From Flavobacterium panacis (GTDB lineage: Bacteria; Bacteroidota; Bacteroidia; Flavobacteriales; Flavobacteriaceae), in contig NZ_JANKMS010000007.1 of the NCBI RefSeq assembly GCF_024649945.1, forward strand, positions 186,001 through 250,000: a stretch of 64,000 nucleotides of DNA. Direction: 5' to 3'. Shown piece by piece: positions 8,279 to 16,897 of this stretch. The notes beneath the pieces were generated by a model that was given only the letters and a program-made list of their open reading frames with translations, was not told where the DNA came from and did no database searches. Made by a program: the position numbers and the translations under genes. The stretch's first letter is position 1; each line of letters begins with the position of its first letter.

Positions 8279-9865
8279 TTAATGCATCGCATCTGCGGGA
8301 TTAACCTTGTTTTTTCCTTTTTTAATGAAAAGGATAATCGGAATACAGCATAAAAACATAATTCCAAGATACAGGAAGATATCCATATAAGCCATTACAG
8401 TACTTTGTTTCATGACTGACATTTCGATTGCCTGATACGCTTTTTTCAAAGCTACATCGGCGCTATATCCTTTTGCCATAAAAGCGTGTTGCATTCCTGC
8501 AATTCGTTGCTGCACTTCGAATTTTGCTGGATCTAAATTGTTAATTAAATCCACTCGATGTGACTGACTGAAACGTGTGATGAAAGTGGTAATAATTGCA
8601 ATACCAAAAGAACCACCTAACTGACGCATCATTCCGGTAAATGCTGCTCCTTCACCAATTTGTTTTCCTTTTAAAGTAGAAAGAGAAAGAGTCGTGATAG
8701 GAACGAAAAGTAATCCTAAACCAATTCCTCTTAAAATTAAAGGCCAATACATATGTTCAACACCAGTGTCTGGTGTCATTCGGCTGTACATCATAAAAGT
8801 AAAGAAGAAGAAAATTAAAAATCCTACTCCAACCATATAACCCTGAGGTACACCTTTCTGAATCATATTACCCACAAACGGCATCATAAAGGCTGTTGTG
8901 ATAGATCCCGGAATTAATAATAAACCGGCATCAGTTGCTGTCCATCCTAAAATTGACTGCGTATAAATTGGGATAATCAATGTTGATCCGTATAAACCAA
9001 AACCAAGAATAAAACACATTATGGTTCCAATTCTTAAATTTCCATCTTTTAAAACACTTAAATTTACGATTGGATGTTTATAAGTAAGCTCTCTCCAGAT
9101 AAATAAAACCAATCCAAGAACGGTCACAACACTTAATGTTACAATTAGCGAATCATTAAACCAGTCGTCCTGCTGTCCATGTTCTAATACGAATTGTAAA
9201 GATCCAATAAAAGTACTTAATAAGATAATTCCCCACCAGTCAACCTGATTGGCTTTTAGTTTCTCTCCATATTTTGGACTTCTAACAAAAGTTAATGCCA
9301 AAATAGTAGCAATAATCCCTAAAGGAATATTGATATAGAAAATATAAGGCCAAGAATAGTTATCTACTAAATAACCTCCCAAAGGCGGACCAAGAGTTGG
9401 ACCAACAATTACACCCATTCCGTAAATAGCCTGTGCCATTCCACGTTTTGCCACGGGATAACTTTCTGTAATAATCGTTTGGGCTGTTACAAGTAACGCT
9501 CCACCACCCATACCTTGTACGAATCGGAAGGCTACAAGTTCCCAAATATTAGTGGCGTTACCACACAAAAAAGAGCAGACTGTAAATATTATAATGGAAG
9601 CCACAAAATAATTACGTCTTCCAAATTGCTGTGATAGCCAGCTCGTCATCGGAATTACAATAACATTCGCAATTGCGTATGCTGTAATTACCCATGCCAC
9701 ATCGGTCAAGGTAGCTCCAAGACTTCCGCGCATGTCTGTCAGCGCTACGTTTACAATCGTCGTATCTACAATTTCCAACAGTGCACAAAGCACTGCTGTA
9801 ATCGTAATGATAACACGTCTGAAACCGTATTCTACTAAATCGTCGTCTTGTACTGCTGCTGCCAT
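8279..9865 (-). CDS. DHA2 (EmrB/QacA) family multidrug MFS exporter
   Basis: 528 residues with about 14 membrane helices, the normal size for the DHA2 subfamily. Family motifs include LEIVDTTIVNVAL in helix 1 with the conserved Asp, WVITAYAIANVIVIPMTSWL, and motif C-like GMGVIVGPTLGPPLGGYL near 148-165. It exports hydrophobic drugs using the proton gradient. It works with the HlyD-type adaptor 5 bp upstream and the TolC-type channel before that to span both membranes. The TetR gene heading the operon is the likely regulator. The substrate cannot be read from sequence. Confidence 0.92.
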   Translation of the reverse strand: MAAAVQDDDLVEYGFRRVIITITAVLCALLEIVDTTIVNVALTDMRGSLGATLTDVAWVITAYAIANVIVIPMTSWLSQQFGRRNYFVASIIIFTVCSFLCGNATNIWELVAFRFVQGMGGGALLVTAQTIITESYPVAKRGMAQAIYGMGVIVGPTLGPPLGGYLVDNYSWPYIFYINIPLGIIATILALTFVRSPKYGEKLKANQVDWWGIILLSTFIGSLQFVLEHGQQDDWFNDSLIVTLSVVTVLGLVLFIWRELTYKHPIVNLSVLKDGNLRIGTIMCFILGFGLYGSTLIIPIYTQSILGWTATDAGLLLIPGSITTAFMMPFVGNMIQKGVPQGYMVGVGFLIFFFFTFMMYSRMTPDTGVEHMYWPLILRGIGLGLLFVPITTLSLSTLKGKQIGEGAAFTGMMRQLGGSFGIAIITTFITRFSQSHRVDLINNLDPAKFEVQQRIAGMQHAFMAKGYSADVALKKAYQAIEMSVMKQSTVMAYMDIFLYLGIMFLCCIPIILFIKKGKNKVNPADAMH

Positions 9866-9870
9866 TTATA

Positions 9871-10950
9871 TTATTTCAAATGTACATCAACGTCAACGTT
9901 CATACCTGGTCTTAAAAGTTTTACTTTTTCAGGATCGTTTGATTGGTCGATACTAATTTTTACTGGTAATCTCTGAATTGTTTTTACGAAGTTTCCTGTT
10001 GCATTATCAGGAGGTAATAATGAAAAACGAGATCCTGTAGCAGGTGAAAATGAAGTTACAGTTCCTTTAAACTCATAGTTTGGGTAAGCATCTACTTTTA
10101 GACTTACTTTTTGTCCTATCACCATTTTGTTTAACTGTGTTTCTTTAAAGTTAGCTACAACCCAAGCTTCACTATTGTTGATGATGTAGAATAAAGATTG
10201 TCCTGGCTGAACTAATTGTCCTGGCTGAATATCAACTTTAGAAACCTGACCATCAATTGCAGCTGTAACTACTGTGTAGCTTAAGTTTAAATGTGCAACG
10301 TCAAGCATTGTTTTTGCTTTTTTGATGTTTGCAGCAGCAACTTCTGTTTGTTTGTCAGAAACTTTAGATTTTGACTGAATAACTGATTTTTGGTAAGAAG
10401 TAGCTTTTTGTTGTTGTTCTAAAACACGTACTTGGTTTTCTGCCTCATCTTTTGCTGCCTGAGCCTGCTCGAATTGTTGCTTTGTAATAGTATGTGTTTT
10501 GTACAAGTTGTTGTAACGGTTAAAATCGTTTGTAAGCTGTCTCAATCTAATTCTTGCGCTTTCGATAGAACCGCTTGCAGATCTCATTTGAGCATCTGAA
10601 ACAGAAATACTTGCATAAGCACTTCCGATATCAGCTTTTGCAGCTTCAAACTGACCTTCAGCTCCTAATAAAGCAGCATTTGCTTCATCAATTTTTAATT
10701 GGTAATCTCTTTTATCGATAGTAAACAGAGTATCTCCTTTTTTTACATAATCATTATCTTTCACAAAAACTTTGCTGATATATCCTGAAACTCTCGGAAT
10801 AATCGGATTCATTCTTTTCTCAATTTGAGCATCATCCGTTTCTTCGTGTGCTTGAGCGTGTAAGTATTTAGATATTCCGTAAGTTCCTCCCCCTAAAACC
10901 AAAACGGCTAGTATGATGATGAATTTTTTATTTGTCTTTTTCTTTTCCAT
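9871..10950 (-). CDS. HlyD/EmrA family periplasmic adaptor
   Basis: 359 residues. One N-terminal membrane helix (about 8-26) is followed by the biotinyl-lipoyl half motif (TDDAQIEKRMNPIIPRVSGY, then VKKGDTLFTID). A long coiled-coil hairpin covers about 80-215, then the second lipoyl half (VTAAIDGQVSKVDIQPGQ) and a beta-barrel domain. It links the DHA2 pump in the inner membrane to the TolC channel. It lies 5 bp before the pump gene and 12 bp after the TolC gene. Confidence 0.92.
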   Translation of the reverse strand: MEKKKTNKKFIIILAVLVLGGGTYGISKYLHAQAHEETDDAQIEKRMNPIIPRVSGYISKVFVKDNDYVKKGDTLFTIDKRDYQLKIDEANAALLGAEGQFEAAKADIGSAYASISVSDAQMRSASGSIESARIRLRQLTNDFNRYNNLYKTHTITKQQFEQAQAAKDEAENQVRVLEQQQKATSYQKSVIQSKSKVSDKQTEVAAANIKKAKTMLDVAHLNLSYTVVTAAIDGQVSKVDIQPGQLVQPGQSLFYIINNSEAWVVANFKETQLNKMVIGQKVSLKVDAYPNYEFKGTVTSFSPATGSRFSLLPPDNATGNFVKTIQRLPVKISIDQSNDPEKVKLLRPGMNVDVDVHLK

Positions 10951-10962
10951 GAGAGCTGTCGA

Positions 10963-12285
10963 TTATATTTTAGAAAGATTGAATGATTGTGATAATTGTC
11001 CTGATACTGAAAGTAATTCGTAATACTTTTGAATTATTGTAGCCTTAGATACAGCTGTATTGATTTTGGCACTTAAATGTTCAACATCTGCTTCAACCAA
11101 ATCATTAGTGTCAGCTAGACCATTGTCGAACTTATCTTTTACCAATCTGTAATTTTCAGCCGCTTGTTGAAGTGCTTCATTGTAAACCACACTTTGGTTG
11201 ATTGCTAAATCATAGTCTTCAAGAGATTTCTGAACTTCAACTTTAATACGGTCTGTCATGATAGCCTCAGTATTTTTTACTTCCAACGCTCTACTTTCAG
11301 CTTCTTTTACGTGAGCGCTGTTTTTTAGAATTCCAGATAAATCATAAGATAAACCTAAACCAAAATTCATTGCATATTTTACAGTAATAATGTCTTTAAG
11401 ATCTAAAGCAGTGTATCCTCCAAGTAATGAAAGCGTTGGATAATAAGCTGCTTTTGCAATTCGAATATTTGCTTCAGAAGCTTTAGATTGCAAACGAATC
11501 GCCTCTAAATCTTTTCTACTTTCAAGCGCCAATGCATCTGTTGTTGGAGCATTATTTGTTTTTAAATTAAAGAAATCATCTTCGTTAACCTGAAGCTTTG
11601 TTTCTGGAGCTAATTTAAGTAAAGTCGTTAAATAAAAATTGATATTGTTTAAGTTGTTAGTAGCTTCATCAATAGATAATTGAGTTTTTGAAACTAATAA
11701 TTGCGCTTTCAACAAATCGTTTCTCGGAATAATTCCGTTTTTCTCTAATTCTGTAAAATCAGTTACACGCTGCTTAGCACTTTTTTGGTTTTCGTTTAAA
11801 ACGTCCAAAGTTTTTTGAGCTTTGTATAAAGCCGTGTAATACGTAATTACTCTTAAAGCAACATCCTCTTTAGTTTTTGCAGCCGTAGCAGTTTCAGCTT
11901 CATACATGCTGTCATAAGCATCTATGCTGCTTTGAATTTTAAATCCTGCAAAAATGGGTAAACTTAAATTTGCCATTCCTAACATTGCACGATCTGGAGA
12001 AGCTAAAGTAGCTGCGTTTTCACCTTCGTTGTGCATGTCAATCGAAGCTTTTGTAAGGCGCTGATATTGTCCAGAAATTTTAAGATCTGGATACTGATTG
12101 TTTTTCACGGCTGTTAACTCGTGTTTTTTGGTGTTTACCTTAGTGTTGGCAAGTGTAACTTCGTTACTCTTTTCCCAGGCCATTTTTACGGCTTCGTCTA
12201 AGGTTAAACTTGTTTTTTCTTGTGCTTCTATTGAAGATATCCCGATAAAGAATACTCCAAAGAGCATTAATTGACTAATTTTCAT
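10963..12285 (-). CDS. TolC family outer-membrane efflux protein
   Basis: 440 residues from ATG 12285; the frame extends two codons upstream to a TTG that I do not favour. A signal peptide (MKISQLMLFGVFFIGISSIEAQ) is followed by two OEP repeats (about 25-215 and 230-430). These are rich in alternating helical heptads, with KNGIIPRNDLLKAQL and DNGLADTNDLVEADVEHL at matching places. It forms the outer-membrane channel of the tripartite exporter. Its start lies inside the last codons of the TetR gene (11-nt overlap), so regulator and exporter are translated together. Confidence 0.9.
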   Translation of the reverse strand: MKISQLMLFGVFFIGISSIEAQEKTSLTLDEAVKMAWEKSNEVTLANTKVNTKKHELTAVKNNQYPDLKISGQYQRLTKASIDMHNEGENAATLASPDRAMLGMANLSLPIFAGFKIQSSIDAYDSMYEAETATAAKTKEDVALRVITYYTALYKAQKTLDVLNENQKSAKQRVTDFTELEKNGIIPRNDLLKAQLLVSKTQLSIDEATNNLNNINFYLTTLLKLAPETKLQVNEDDFFNLKTNNAPTTDALALESRKDLEAIRLQSKASEANIRIAKAAYYPTLSLLGGYTALDLKDIITVKYAMNFGLGLSYDLSGILKNSAHVKEAESRALEVKNTEAIMTDRIKVEVQKSLEDYDLAINQSVVYNEALQQAAENYRLVKDKFDNGLADTNDLVEADVEHLSAKINTAVSKATIIQKYYELLSVSGQLSQSFNLSKI

Positions 12286-12904
12286 AAACAAGTAGCGCTT
12301 TTATAGTTTGTTGAATGTGCTTTGTAAGATCGTTTTTAATGTAATTGTTAAACATTTCTTCTGTTTTTAAATCCAGTAATTCTTCGAAGAAAGAGCGATT
12401 CATGTGAAAGTGAAAAAAGGTTCCAATAATTGTCGGAGTAATCAGCTGGATATTAATGTCTTTCCTGAAAACACCTTCAGTTTGACCTTGTTTGATAATG
12501 CTTTCAACAGACTTTAAATTTCCCTTTTTAAGATCTGTGAACGCCTGAAGGCTTTTTTCTCTTTTTTTATTGTTTAATTCAAAATGTAAAACCCTGTAAA
12601 TCCCTTTGTTAAGGCAAATTCTGTTAATGTAAATTTCGATTAATTTATTGACTTTTTCAAGGGGTTCTAGATTTTCCTTTAATAAATTTTCGAGTTGCAG
12701 TTTTAAATCAACAGTTTTATGAAAGATCAAGGCTTCTAAAAGCTTTTCTTTTGAACCAAAATAATACGAAACCATGGCAATATTAATTTTTGCCTCTTTG
12801 GAAATGTCCCGTATCGATGTTCCCTCAAATCCTTTCTCAGAAAACAGCGTCTCAGCTACGTTAAGAATCTGAATTTTTTTATCGTTTAATTCGATGTTTG
12901 ACAT
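12275..12904 (-). CDS. TetR/AcrR family transcriptional regulator
   Basis: 209 residues from ATG 12904. The frame stays open to TTG 12955, but that would place the start inside the promoter and operator, so I reject it. The N-terminal HTH (about 10-56) reads ILNVAETLFSEKGFEGTSIRDISKEAKI with MVSYYFGSKEKLLEA, the classic TetR signature. The C-terminal ligand domain is helical and variable. It is the first gene of the exporter operon and overlaps tolC by 11 nt. Two 16-bp palindromes just upstream make autorepression with drug-induced release the likely mode. Confidence 0.92.
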   Translation of the reverse strand: MSNIELNDKKIQILNVAETLFSEKGFEGTSIRDISKEAKINIAMVSYYFGSKEKLLEALIFHKTVDLKLQLENLLKENLEPLEKVNKLIEIYINRICLNKGIYRVLHFELNNKKREKSLQAFTDLKKGNLKSVESIIKQGQTEGVFRKDINIQLITPTIIGTFFHFHMNRSFFEELLDLKTEEMFNNYIKNDLTKHIQQTIKALLVYEN

Positions 12905-12925
12905 AGTAGTGTTTCTAATCGGATG

Positions 12926-12963
12926 CAAAATTAAACACTTGTTTAATTTAAACACTTGTTTAA
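12926..12963 (-). promoter_or_regulatory. Promoter and twin TetR operators
   Basis: TTAAACACTTGTTTAA occurs twice (12931-12946 and 12948-12963), 17 bp apart. Each copy is an imperfect palindrome with TTAAAC/GTTTAA arms. On the minus strand the first copy overlaps the -7 element TAATTTTG (12926-12933), and the start codon at 12904 lies 22 bp downstream. Binding by the adjacent TetR protein would block transcription. Confidence 0.75.
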
Positions 12964-13015
12964 TTTTGTTTTAACATAATATTAACATAAAACGGTTTCG
13001 ATAATTTGGAACAAA

Positions 13016-13047
13016 AAAAAGCTGAAATACTTGGTATTTCAGCTCTT
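13016..13047. terminator. Rho-independent terminator
   Basis: The hairpin AGCTGAAATAC/GGTATTTCAGCT lies directly after the toxin gene stop. On the minus strand it is followed by a run of T, fitting the end of the toxin-antitoxin operon. Confidence 0.75.
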
Positions 13048-13054
13048 AACGAAT

Positions 13055-13372
13055 TTATTTGTCTAATTTTATTTTGATAGGATTTTGTCTGGTGTCAAAT
13101 ACGTTGGTGACATAAACAACATTTTTGTATTCATCAATCCAGTAGATTATTTTATAATTTTTAAAAATTAAATACCTAAAATCCTGAATTCTTTCTGATA
13201 AAAGTTCTTCTTTTTGACCGCCATAAGCATTATACTCAAGTGAAAGTGAAGAGTCTACTAAACCATTTATTAATGCTTTTGCGACTTTTATTCCTGCTTT
13301 GTATTTATAATATTCAAAAATATCTGTGAACTTATCTTCGGCAAATTGGGTCCAGTAAACAGTTAATCCCAT
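13055..13372 (-). CDS. RelE/ParE family toxin
   Basis: 105 residues matching the ParE/RelE fold: N-terminal helices (TQFAEDKFTDIFEYYKYKAG), a loop, then strands with ERIQDFRYLIFKNYKIIYWID near 61-81 and VVYVTNVFDTRQNP near 87-100. ParE-type members poison DNA gyrase, while RelE-type members cut mRNA on the ribosome. The lack of obvious RelE catalytic residues and the FDTRQNP ending favour a ParE-like protein, but the target is not certain. The start overlaps the antitoxin gene by 10 nt, as is typical for such modules. Confidence 0.85.
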   Translation of the reverse strand: MGLTVYWTQFAEDKFTDIFEYYKYKAGIKVAKALINGLVDSSLSLEYNAYGGQKEELLSERIQDFRYLIFKNYKIIYWIDEYKNVVYVTNVFDTRQNPIKIKLDK

Positions 13373-13605
13373 TTTTGAATTCTCGATTTTAAATCTTTAC
13401 CGGAGGTAATTCGACCATGAGCAACATCATTTATAGATTGATCAATTTCAGTATTAAATTGATCTAAACTCATAGGTTTCATTTCCAGATCTAGTAATTG
13501 TACTTTTTGCTCATGAAGCAATTTTTCGAGCTGATGGACTATTTCTTCATTTTGCAATCTCAAAAATTCTTGCACAAATGATATTTTACGAGCTTCTAAA
13601 TCCAT
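13363..13605 (-). CDS. Antitoxin of the ParE-type module
   Basis: 80 residues, first gene of the pair. The N-terminal half is a charged helix (LEARKISFVQEFLRLQNEEIV) that could dimerise. The C-terminal half (MSLDQFNTEIDQSINDVAHG, then ITSGKDLKSRIQKWD) resembles the toxin-wrapping tail seen in antitoxins encoded before ParE toxins in Bacteroidota. A -7 element TACCTTTG lies at 13622-13629 on the minus strand. Assignment rests on size, order and overlap with the toxin more than on a recognised DNA-binding fold. Confidence 0.75.
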   Translation of the reverse strand: MDLEARKISFVQEFLRLQNEEIVHQLEKLLHEQKVQLLDLEMKPMSLDQFNTEIDQSINDVAHGRITSGKDLKSRIQKWD

Positions 13606-13672
13606 AATAATTGATTTTATTCAAAGGTATAAAATATTTGAAAAGGTTATGTTTACAGATTCTTAAAATAAA

Positions 13673-13706
13673 AAACGGTATTTAAATTTATTTTTAAATA
13701 CCGTAT
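13673..13706. terminator. Terminator of the trp operon
   Basis: ACGGTATTTAAA/TTTAAATACCGT hairpin after trpA; on the minus strand T-rich sequence follows. It also separates the operon from the toxin-antitoxin genes. Confidence 0.75.
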
Positions 13707-13728
13707 TCAATTATTTTCTATGAATTGA

Positions 13729-14490
13729 TTATCGAATTTCCCCGACAAACTCAGCTATTTTCTTGCTTCCGTTTTCACTTAAATGTTTAATAAAAGCACT
13801 TCCAATAATAGCTCCTTTTGCATATTTAGTTGCTTGATTGAAAGTTTCTTTATTTGAAATTCCGAAACCAACAATTTGAGGATTTTTTAAATTCAAATTT
13901 GATATTCTTTCAAAATATTCTTCTTGAACATTTCCAAAACCGCTTTGAGATCCCGTAACACTTGCAGAGCTTACCATATAGATAAATCCGTTTGAAACGC
14001 TGTCAATAAAACGAATTCTTTCATCTGAAGTTTGTGGCGTAATCAAAAATACATTGATTAAACCATATTTTTCGAAAATGGCTTTGTATTCATCTGCGTA
14101 AACATCAACAGGAAGATCTGGAATAATTAAACCGTCAATTCCAATTTCAGCACATTTTTTGCAGAAAGCTTCAACGCCATATTGTAACATCGGATTAAAA
14201 TATCCCATAATAATTAACGGAATTTTTACGCTTTCGCGGATGTTCTTCAGCTGATCAAAAAGAATTTGAGTGGTCATTCCGTTATGAAGTGCCTGAGTTG
14301 AACTCGCCTGAATTGTTGGCCCATCTGCCAAAGGATCACTGAATGGAAGTCCAATTTCGATTAAGTCGACGCCATTCTTTTCTAGATCCTGAATCATCTG
14401 CACGGTATCATTTAAATTTGGATATCCTGCAGAAAAATAGATGGATAGTATTTTTTTATCTTCTTGTAATTTCTGAGTTATTCTGTTCAT
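13729..14490 (-). CDS. trpA: Tryptophan synthase alpha subunit
   Basis: 253 residues. The alpha-subunit barrel shows DLIEIGLPFSDPLADGPTIQ at about 40-59, with the catalytic Glu and Asp expected in LIEIG and DGPTI. GIDGLIIPDLPVD is near 120 and GFGISNKE near 208. It cleaves indole-3-glycerol phosphate to indole and glyceraldehyde 3-phosphate, and indole is channelled to TrpB. It is the last gene of the operon, separated from trpB by a small AIG2-like gene, an unusual insertion since trpB and trpA are normally adjacent. Confidence 0.97.
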   Translation of the reverse strand: MNRITQKLQEDKKILSIYFSAGYPNLNDTVQMIQDLEKNGVDLIEIGLPFSDPLADGPTIQASSTQALHNGMTTQILFDQLKNIRESVKIPLIIMGYFNPMLQYGVEAFCKKCAEIGIDGLIIPDLPVDVYADEYKAIFEKYGLINVFLITPQTSDERIRFIDSVSNGFIYMVSSASVTGSQSGFGNVQEEYFERISNLNLKNPQIVGFGISNKETFNQATKYAKGAIIGSAFIKHLSENGSKKIAEFVGEIR

Positions 14491-14559
14491 TAGTATGTAT
14501 CTTTATCCTGATCGATTTTAAAAATCGATCAGGTATTTTTTATCGTAATATATTTTCGA

Positions 14560-14880
14560 TTACTTATTTTCGGTGTAAACCCAAGCCGTTCTTCCAGATT
14601 GAAGTTTTACCTGAACTCTTTTGTATGAATTAGATTCAAACTGATCCACTTTTAACAATTCTGGATTAGAAATTTCAAATACAACACCGTGTATAATGTC
14701 TTCTAGACTTTCGCTTGGTACAGCCACAACATAATCTGCCATTCCAAATTCTTCTTCTATTTGTAGACTTTTAAGTTTAAAACCTAGTATTTGATCTGGA
14801 GATCCAACTAAAACTTTATTAAAAATCTGCATTTGAATTTGTTTCGATCTTATTGTTCCGTATGAGAATAATAGTTCCAT
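14560..14880 (-). CDS. Gamma-glutamylcyclotransferase (AIG2-like) family protein
   Basis: 106 residues. The start MELLFSYGTIR matches the substrate-binding YGTLR-type loop of AIG2/GGCT-like proteins. The expected later strands are present (VLVGSPDQILGFKL, DYVVAVPSE, IIHGVVFEISNPEL). The segment GVVFEISNPELLKVDQFES carries the usual Glu position. Related enzymes split gamma-glutamyl amines or dipeptides to 5-oxoproline. Its place between trpB and trpA in the same direction suggests co-transcription, but no role in tryptophan synthesis is known. Confidence 0.8.
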   Translation of the reverse strand: MELLFSYGTIRSKQIQMQIFNKVLVGSPDQILGFKLKSLQIEEEFGMADYVVAVPSESLEDIIHGVVFEISNPELLKVDQFESNSYKRVQVKLQSGRTAWVYTENK

Positions 14881-14950
14881 AATTATGATTTTCTCTTAAT
14901 TTGTTAGCGTTTTGGATTGCTTGATCCGAACGTCCAAATTACAATTTTTA

Positions 14951-16132
14951 TTACAATTTAAAGTAATCTATATAATTATCTAAATCTTTATCACCTCGAC
15001 CAGAAAGACTGATCACCACAATATCTGTAGGTTTAAATTTTTTCTGATCTAAAACAGCAAAGGCGTGAGCACTTTCAATTGCTGGAATAATTCCTTCTAA
15101 TTTGGTTAATTGAAGACCTGCATTCATAGCGTCATCATCAGTTACAGAGAAAAATTCTCCTCTTCCACTTTGTGCTAAATGTGCGTGTAAAGGTCCAACT
15201 CCAGGATAATCCAAACCTGCTGAAATAGAATATGGTTCTGTAATTTGTCCATCTGGAGTTTGCATTAAAAGGGTTTTACAACCGTGAATAACACCAACTT
15301 TTCCTAATTTACTTGTTGCAGCACTGTGTCCGCTGTCAACACCTTTTCCGGCAGCTTCAACGGCGATAATTCCAACTTCTGGCTCGTGCAAAAAGTGATA
15401 ATACGTTCCCGCAGCATTACTTCCTCCACCGATACAAGCGACTACATAATCAGGATTTTCACGTCCTTCTTTTTCTTTCAATTGCCATTTGATTTCTTCC
15501 GAAATGATACTCTGGAAACGCGTTACCATATCTGGATAAGGATGTGGTCCAATCGCCGATCCGATGATATAATGTGTGTCAACAGGATTATTAATCCAAT
15601 CACGAATTGCCTCGTTTGTAGCGTCTTTTAATGTTCTTGAACCCGAAAGTGCCGGACGAACTTCTGCGCCTAACATTTTCATACGAGCTACGTTTGGCGC
15701 TTGACGAGCAATATCAATTTCGCCCATATAAACGATACATTCGATTCCCATTAAAGCACAAACCGTTGCTGTCGCTACCCCATGTTGTCCAGCTCCAGTT
15801 TCGGCAATAATTCTCTTTTTGCCTAAACGTTTCGCCAATAAAATTTGCCCAATGGTATTGTTTACTTTATGTGCTCCAGTGTGGTTTAAGTCTTCTCTTT
15901 TTAGATACACTTTGGTATTGTATTTTTCAGACAAACGTTTTGCAAAATACAACGGACTTGGGCGTCCAACATAATCTTTAAGCAATTGATTGAACTCAGC
16001 TTTAAAATCTGGTTCGTCCATTATACTTAAATATTTCTGACGTAATTCTTCTACGTTTGGATATAACATTTCAGGAATATAAGCTCCTCCAAATTCTCCG
16101 TAATACCCTTTTTCGTTAACGTTAAAACTCAT
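14951..16132 (-). CDS. trpB: Tryptophan synthase beta subunit
   Basis: 393 residues. The pyridoxal phosphate lysine lies in NHTGAHKVNNTIGQ near residue 87, the phosphate-binding glycine loop is CIGGGSNAAG near 228, and the catalytic Glu region ETGAGQHGVATAT is near 107. It condenses indole with serine. The sequence starts MSFNVNEKGYYGEFGGAYIPE, typical of TrpB1. It is 12 bp downstream of trpF in the same transcript. Confidence 0.97.
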   Translation of the reverse strand: MSFNVNEKGYYGEFGGAYIPEMLYPNVEELRQKYLSIMDEPDFKAEFNQLLKDYVGRPSPLYFAKRLSEKYNTKVYLKREDLNHTGAHKVNNTIGQILLAKRLGKKRIIAETGAGQHGVATATVCALMGIECIVYMGEIDIARQAPNVARMKMLGAEVRPALSGSRTLKDATNEAIRDWINNPVDTHYIIGSAIGPHPYPDMVTRFQSIISEEIKWQLKEKEGRENPDYVVACIGGGSNAAGTYYHFLHEPEVGIIAVEAAGKGVDSGHSAATSKLGKVGVIHGCKTLLMQTPDGQITEPYSISAGLDYPGVGPLHAHLAQSGRGEFFSVTDDDAMNAGLQLTKLEGIIPAIESAHAFAVLDQKKFKPTDIVVISLSGRGDKDLDNYIDYFKL

Positions 16133-16144
16133 TTTATTTAAATT

Positions 16145-16777
16145 TTAAAAGTTGGCAACATCAAACTTGCGTTTGAAATTGCTAAATAGGTTTTTATTTT
16201 TTAGGCCTGGTTCGATTTCAAATTTACTATTTACATCGACTGCATAAATAGGTAAATTGGTTTTTGAAATTTCTTCAATAGCTTTTAACTCGTTCATTCC
16301 GATTCCACCACTCAAAAAGAAAGGTTTTTTAGAATTGTATTTTTTTAAGATTGTCCAGTCGAAAGTTGTTCCGTTTCCGCCTGGAAGTTTTCCTTTTGTG
16401 TCAAACAGAAAATAATCTGCAATTTCTTCAAAAGGTTTTATAACTTCAAAATCGAAATTTTCATCTGCTGAAAATACTTTAATGATTTCGATTTTCTTTG
16501 ACAATTGTTTTTTTAATTCTGATATAAATTCAACTGATTCTGTACCGTGTAATTGAACGGCTTGTAAATTGTATTTTTCAACTTTTTCAAGAATTTCTTC
16601 TTGATTTTGATTGACAAAAACGCCTACTTTTTTGATTGTTTTTATCAGTTCGGGAATATTCCCATTGCAATATCTAGCGGACTTTTCCCAGAAAATAAAT
16701 CCCATATAATCGGGTAGGAGTGCGCCTACTTCGAGGATATTTTCTGGATATTTCATGCCGCATATTTTGAGTTTCAT
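16145..16777 (-). CDS. trpF: Phosphoribosylanthranilate isomerase
   Basis: 210 residues with the start MKLKICGMKYPENI (catalytic Cys in ICGMK). Further signs are MGFIFWEKSARY near 26, VQLHGTE near 75, LFDTKGKLPGGNGTTFDW near 125 (catalytic Asp) and LSGGIGMNEL near 155. It converts phosphoribosylanthranilate to CdRP, the step between TrpD and TrpC. It is a stand-alone gene, as in most Bacteroidota, rather than a TrpC-TrpF fusion. The 120-bp gap to trpC holds a palindromic repeat. Confidence 0.96.
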   Translation of the reverse strand: MKLKICGMKYPENILEVGALLPDYMGFIFWEKSARYCNGNIPELIKTIKKVGVFVNQNQEEILEKVEKYNLQAVQLHGTESVEFISELKKQLSKKIEIIKVFSADENFDFEVIKPFEEIADYFLFDTKGKLPGGNGTTFDWTILKKYNSKKPFFLSGGIGMNELKAIEEISKTNLPIYAVDVNSKFEIEPGLKNKNLFSNFKRKFDVANF

Positions 16778-16830
16778 TTTTATTTTGTTTTTGCCGCGAA
16801 GGCGCTAAGACACTAAGTTTTTGTTTTTTT

Positions 16831-16892
16831 TTGCCACGAATTGCACTAATTTCCACGAATTGAATTAGTGTAATTTGTGAAATTCGTGGCAA
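16831..16892. repeat. Inverted repeat, GCCACGAATT family, between trpC and trpF
   Basis: Outer arms TTGCCACGAATT (16831-16842) and AATTCGTGGCAA (16881-16892) are perfectly complementary, and the inner part is also partly palindromic. Just before it (16790-16817) lies a stretch of the GCGCTAAGACACTAAG type. The element sits inside the transcribed operon, so it forms an RNA hairpin. Confidence 0.8.
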
Positions 16893-16897
16893 ACTTT

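Noticed and set aside
12905..12955. N-terminal extension of the TetR protein to TTG 12955
   Set aside because: It would translate through the -7 element and the twin operators; ATG 12904 gives the normal TetR N-terminus.
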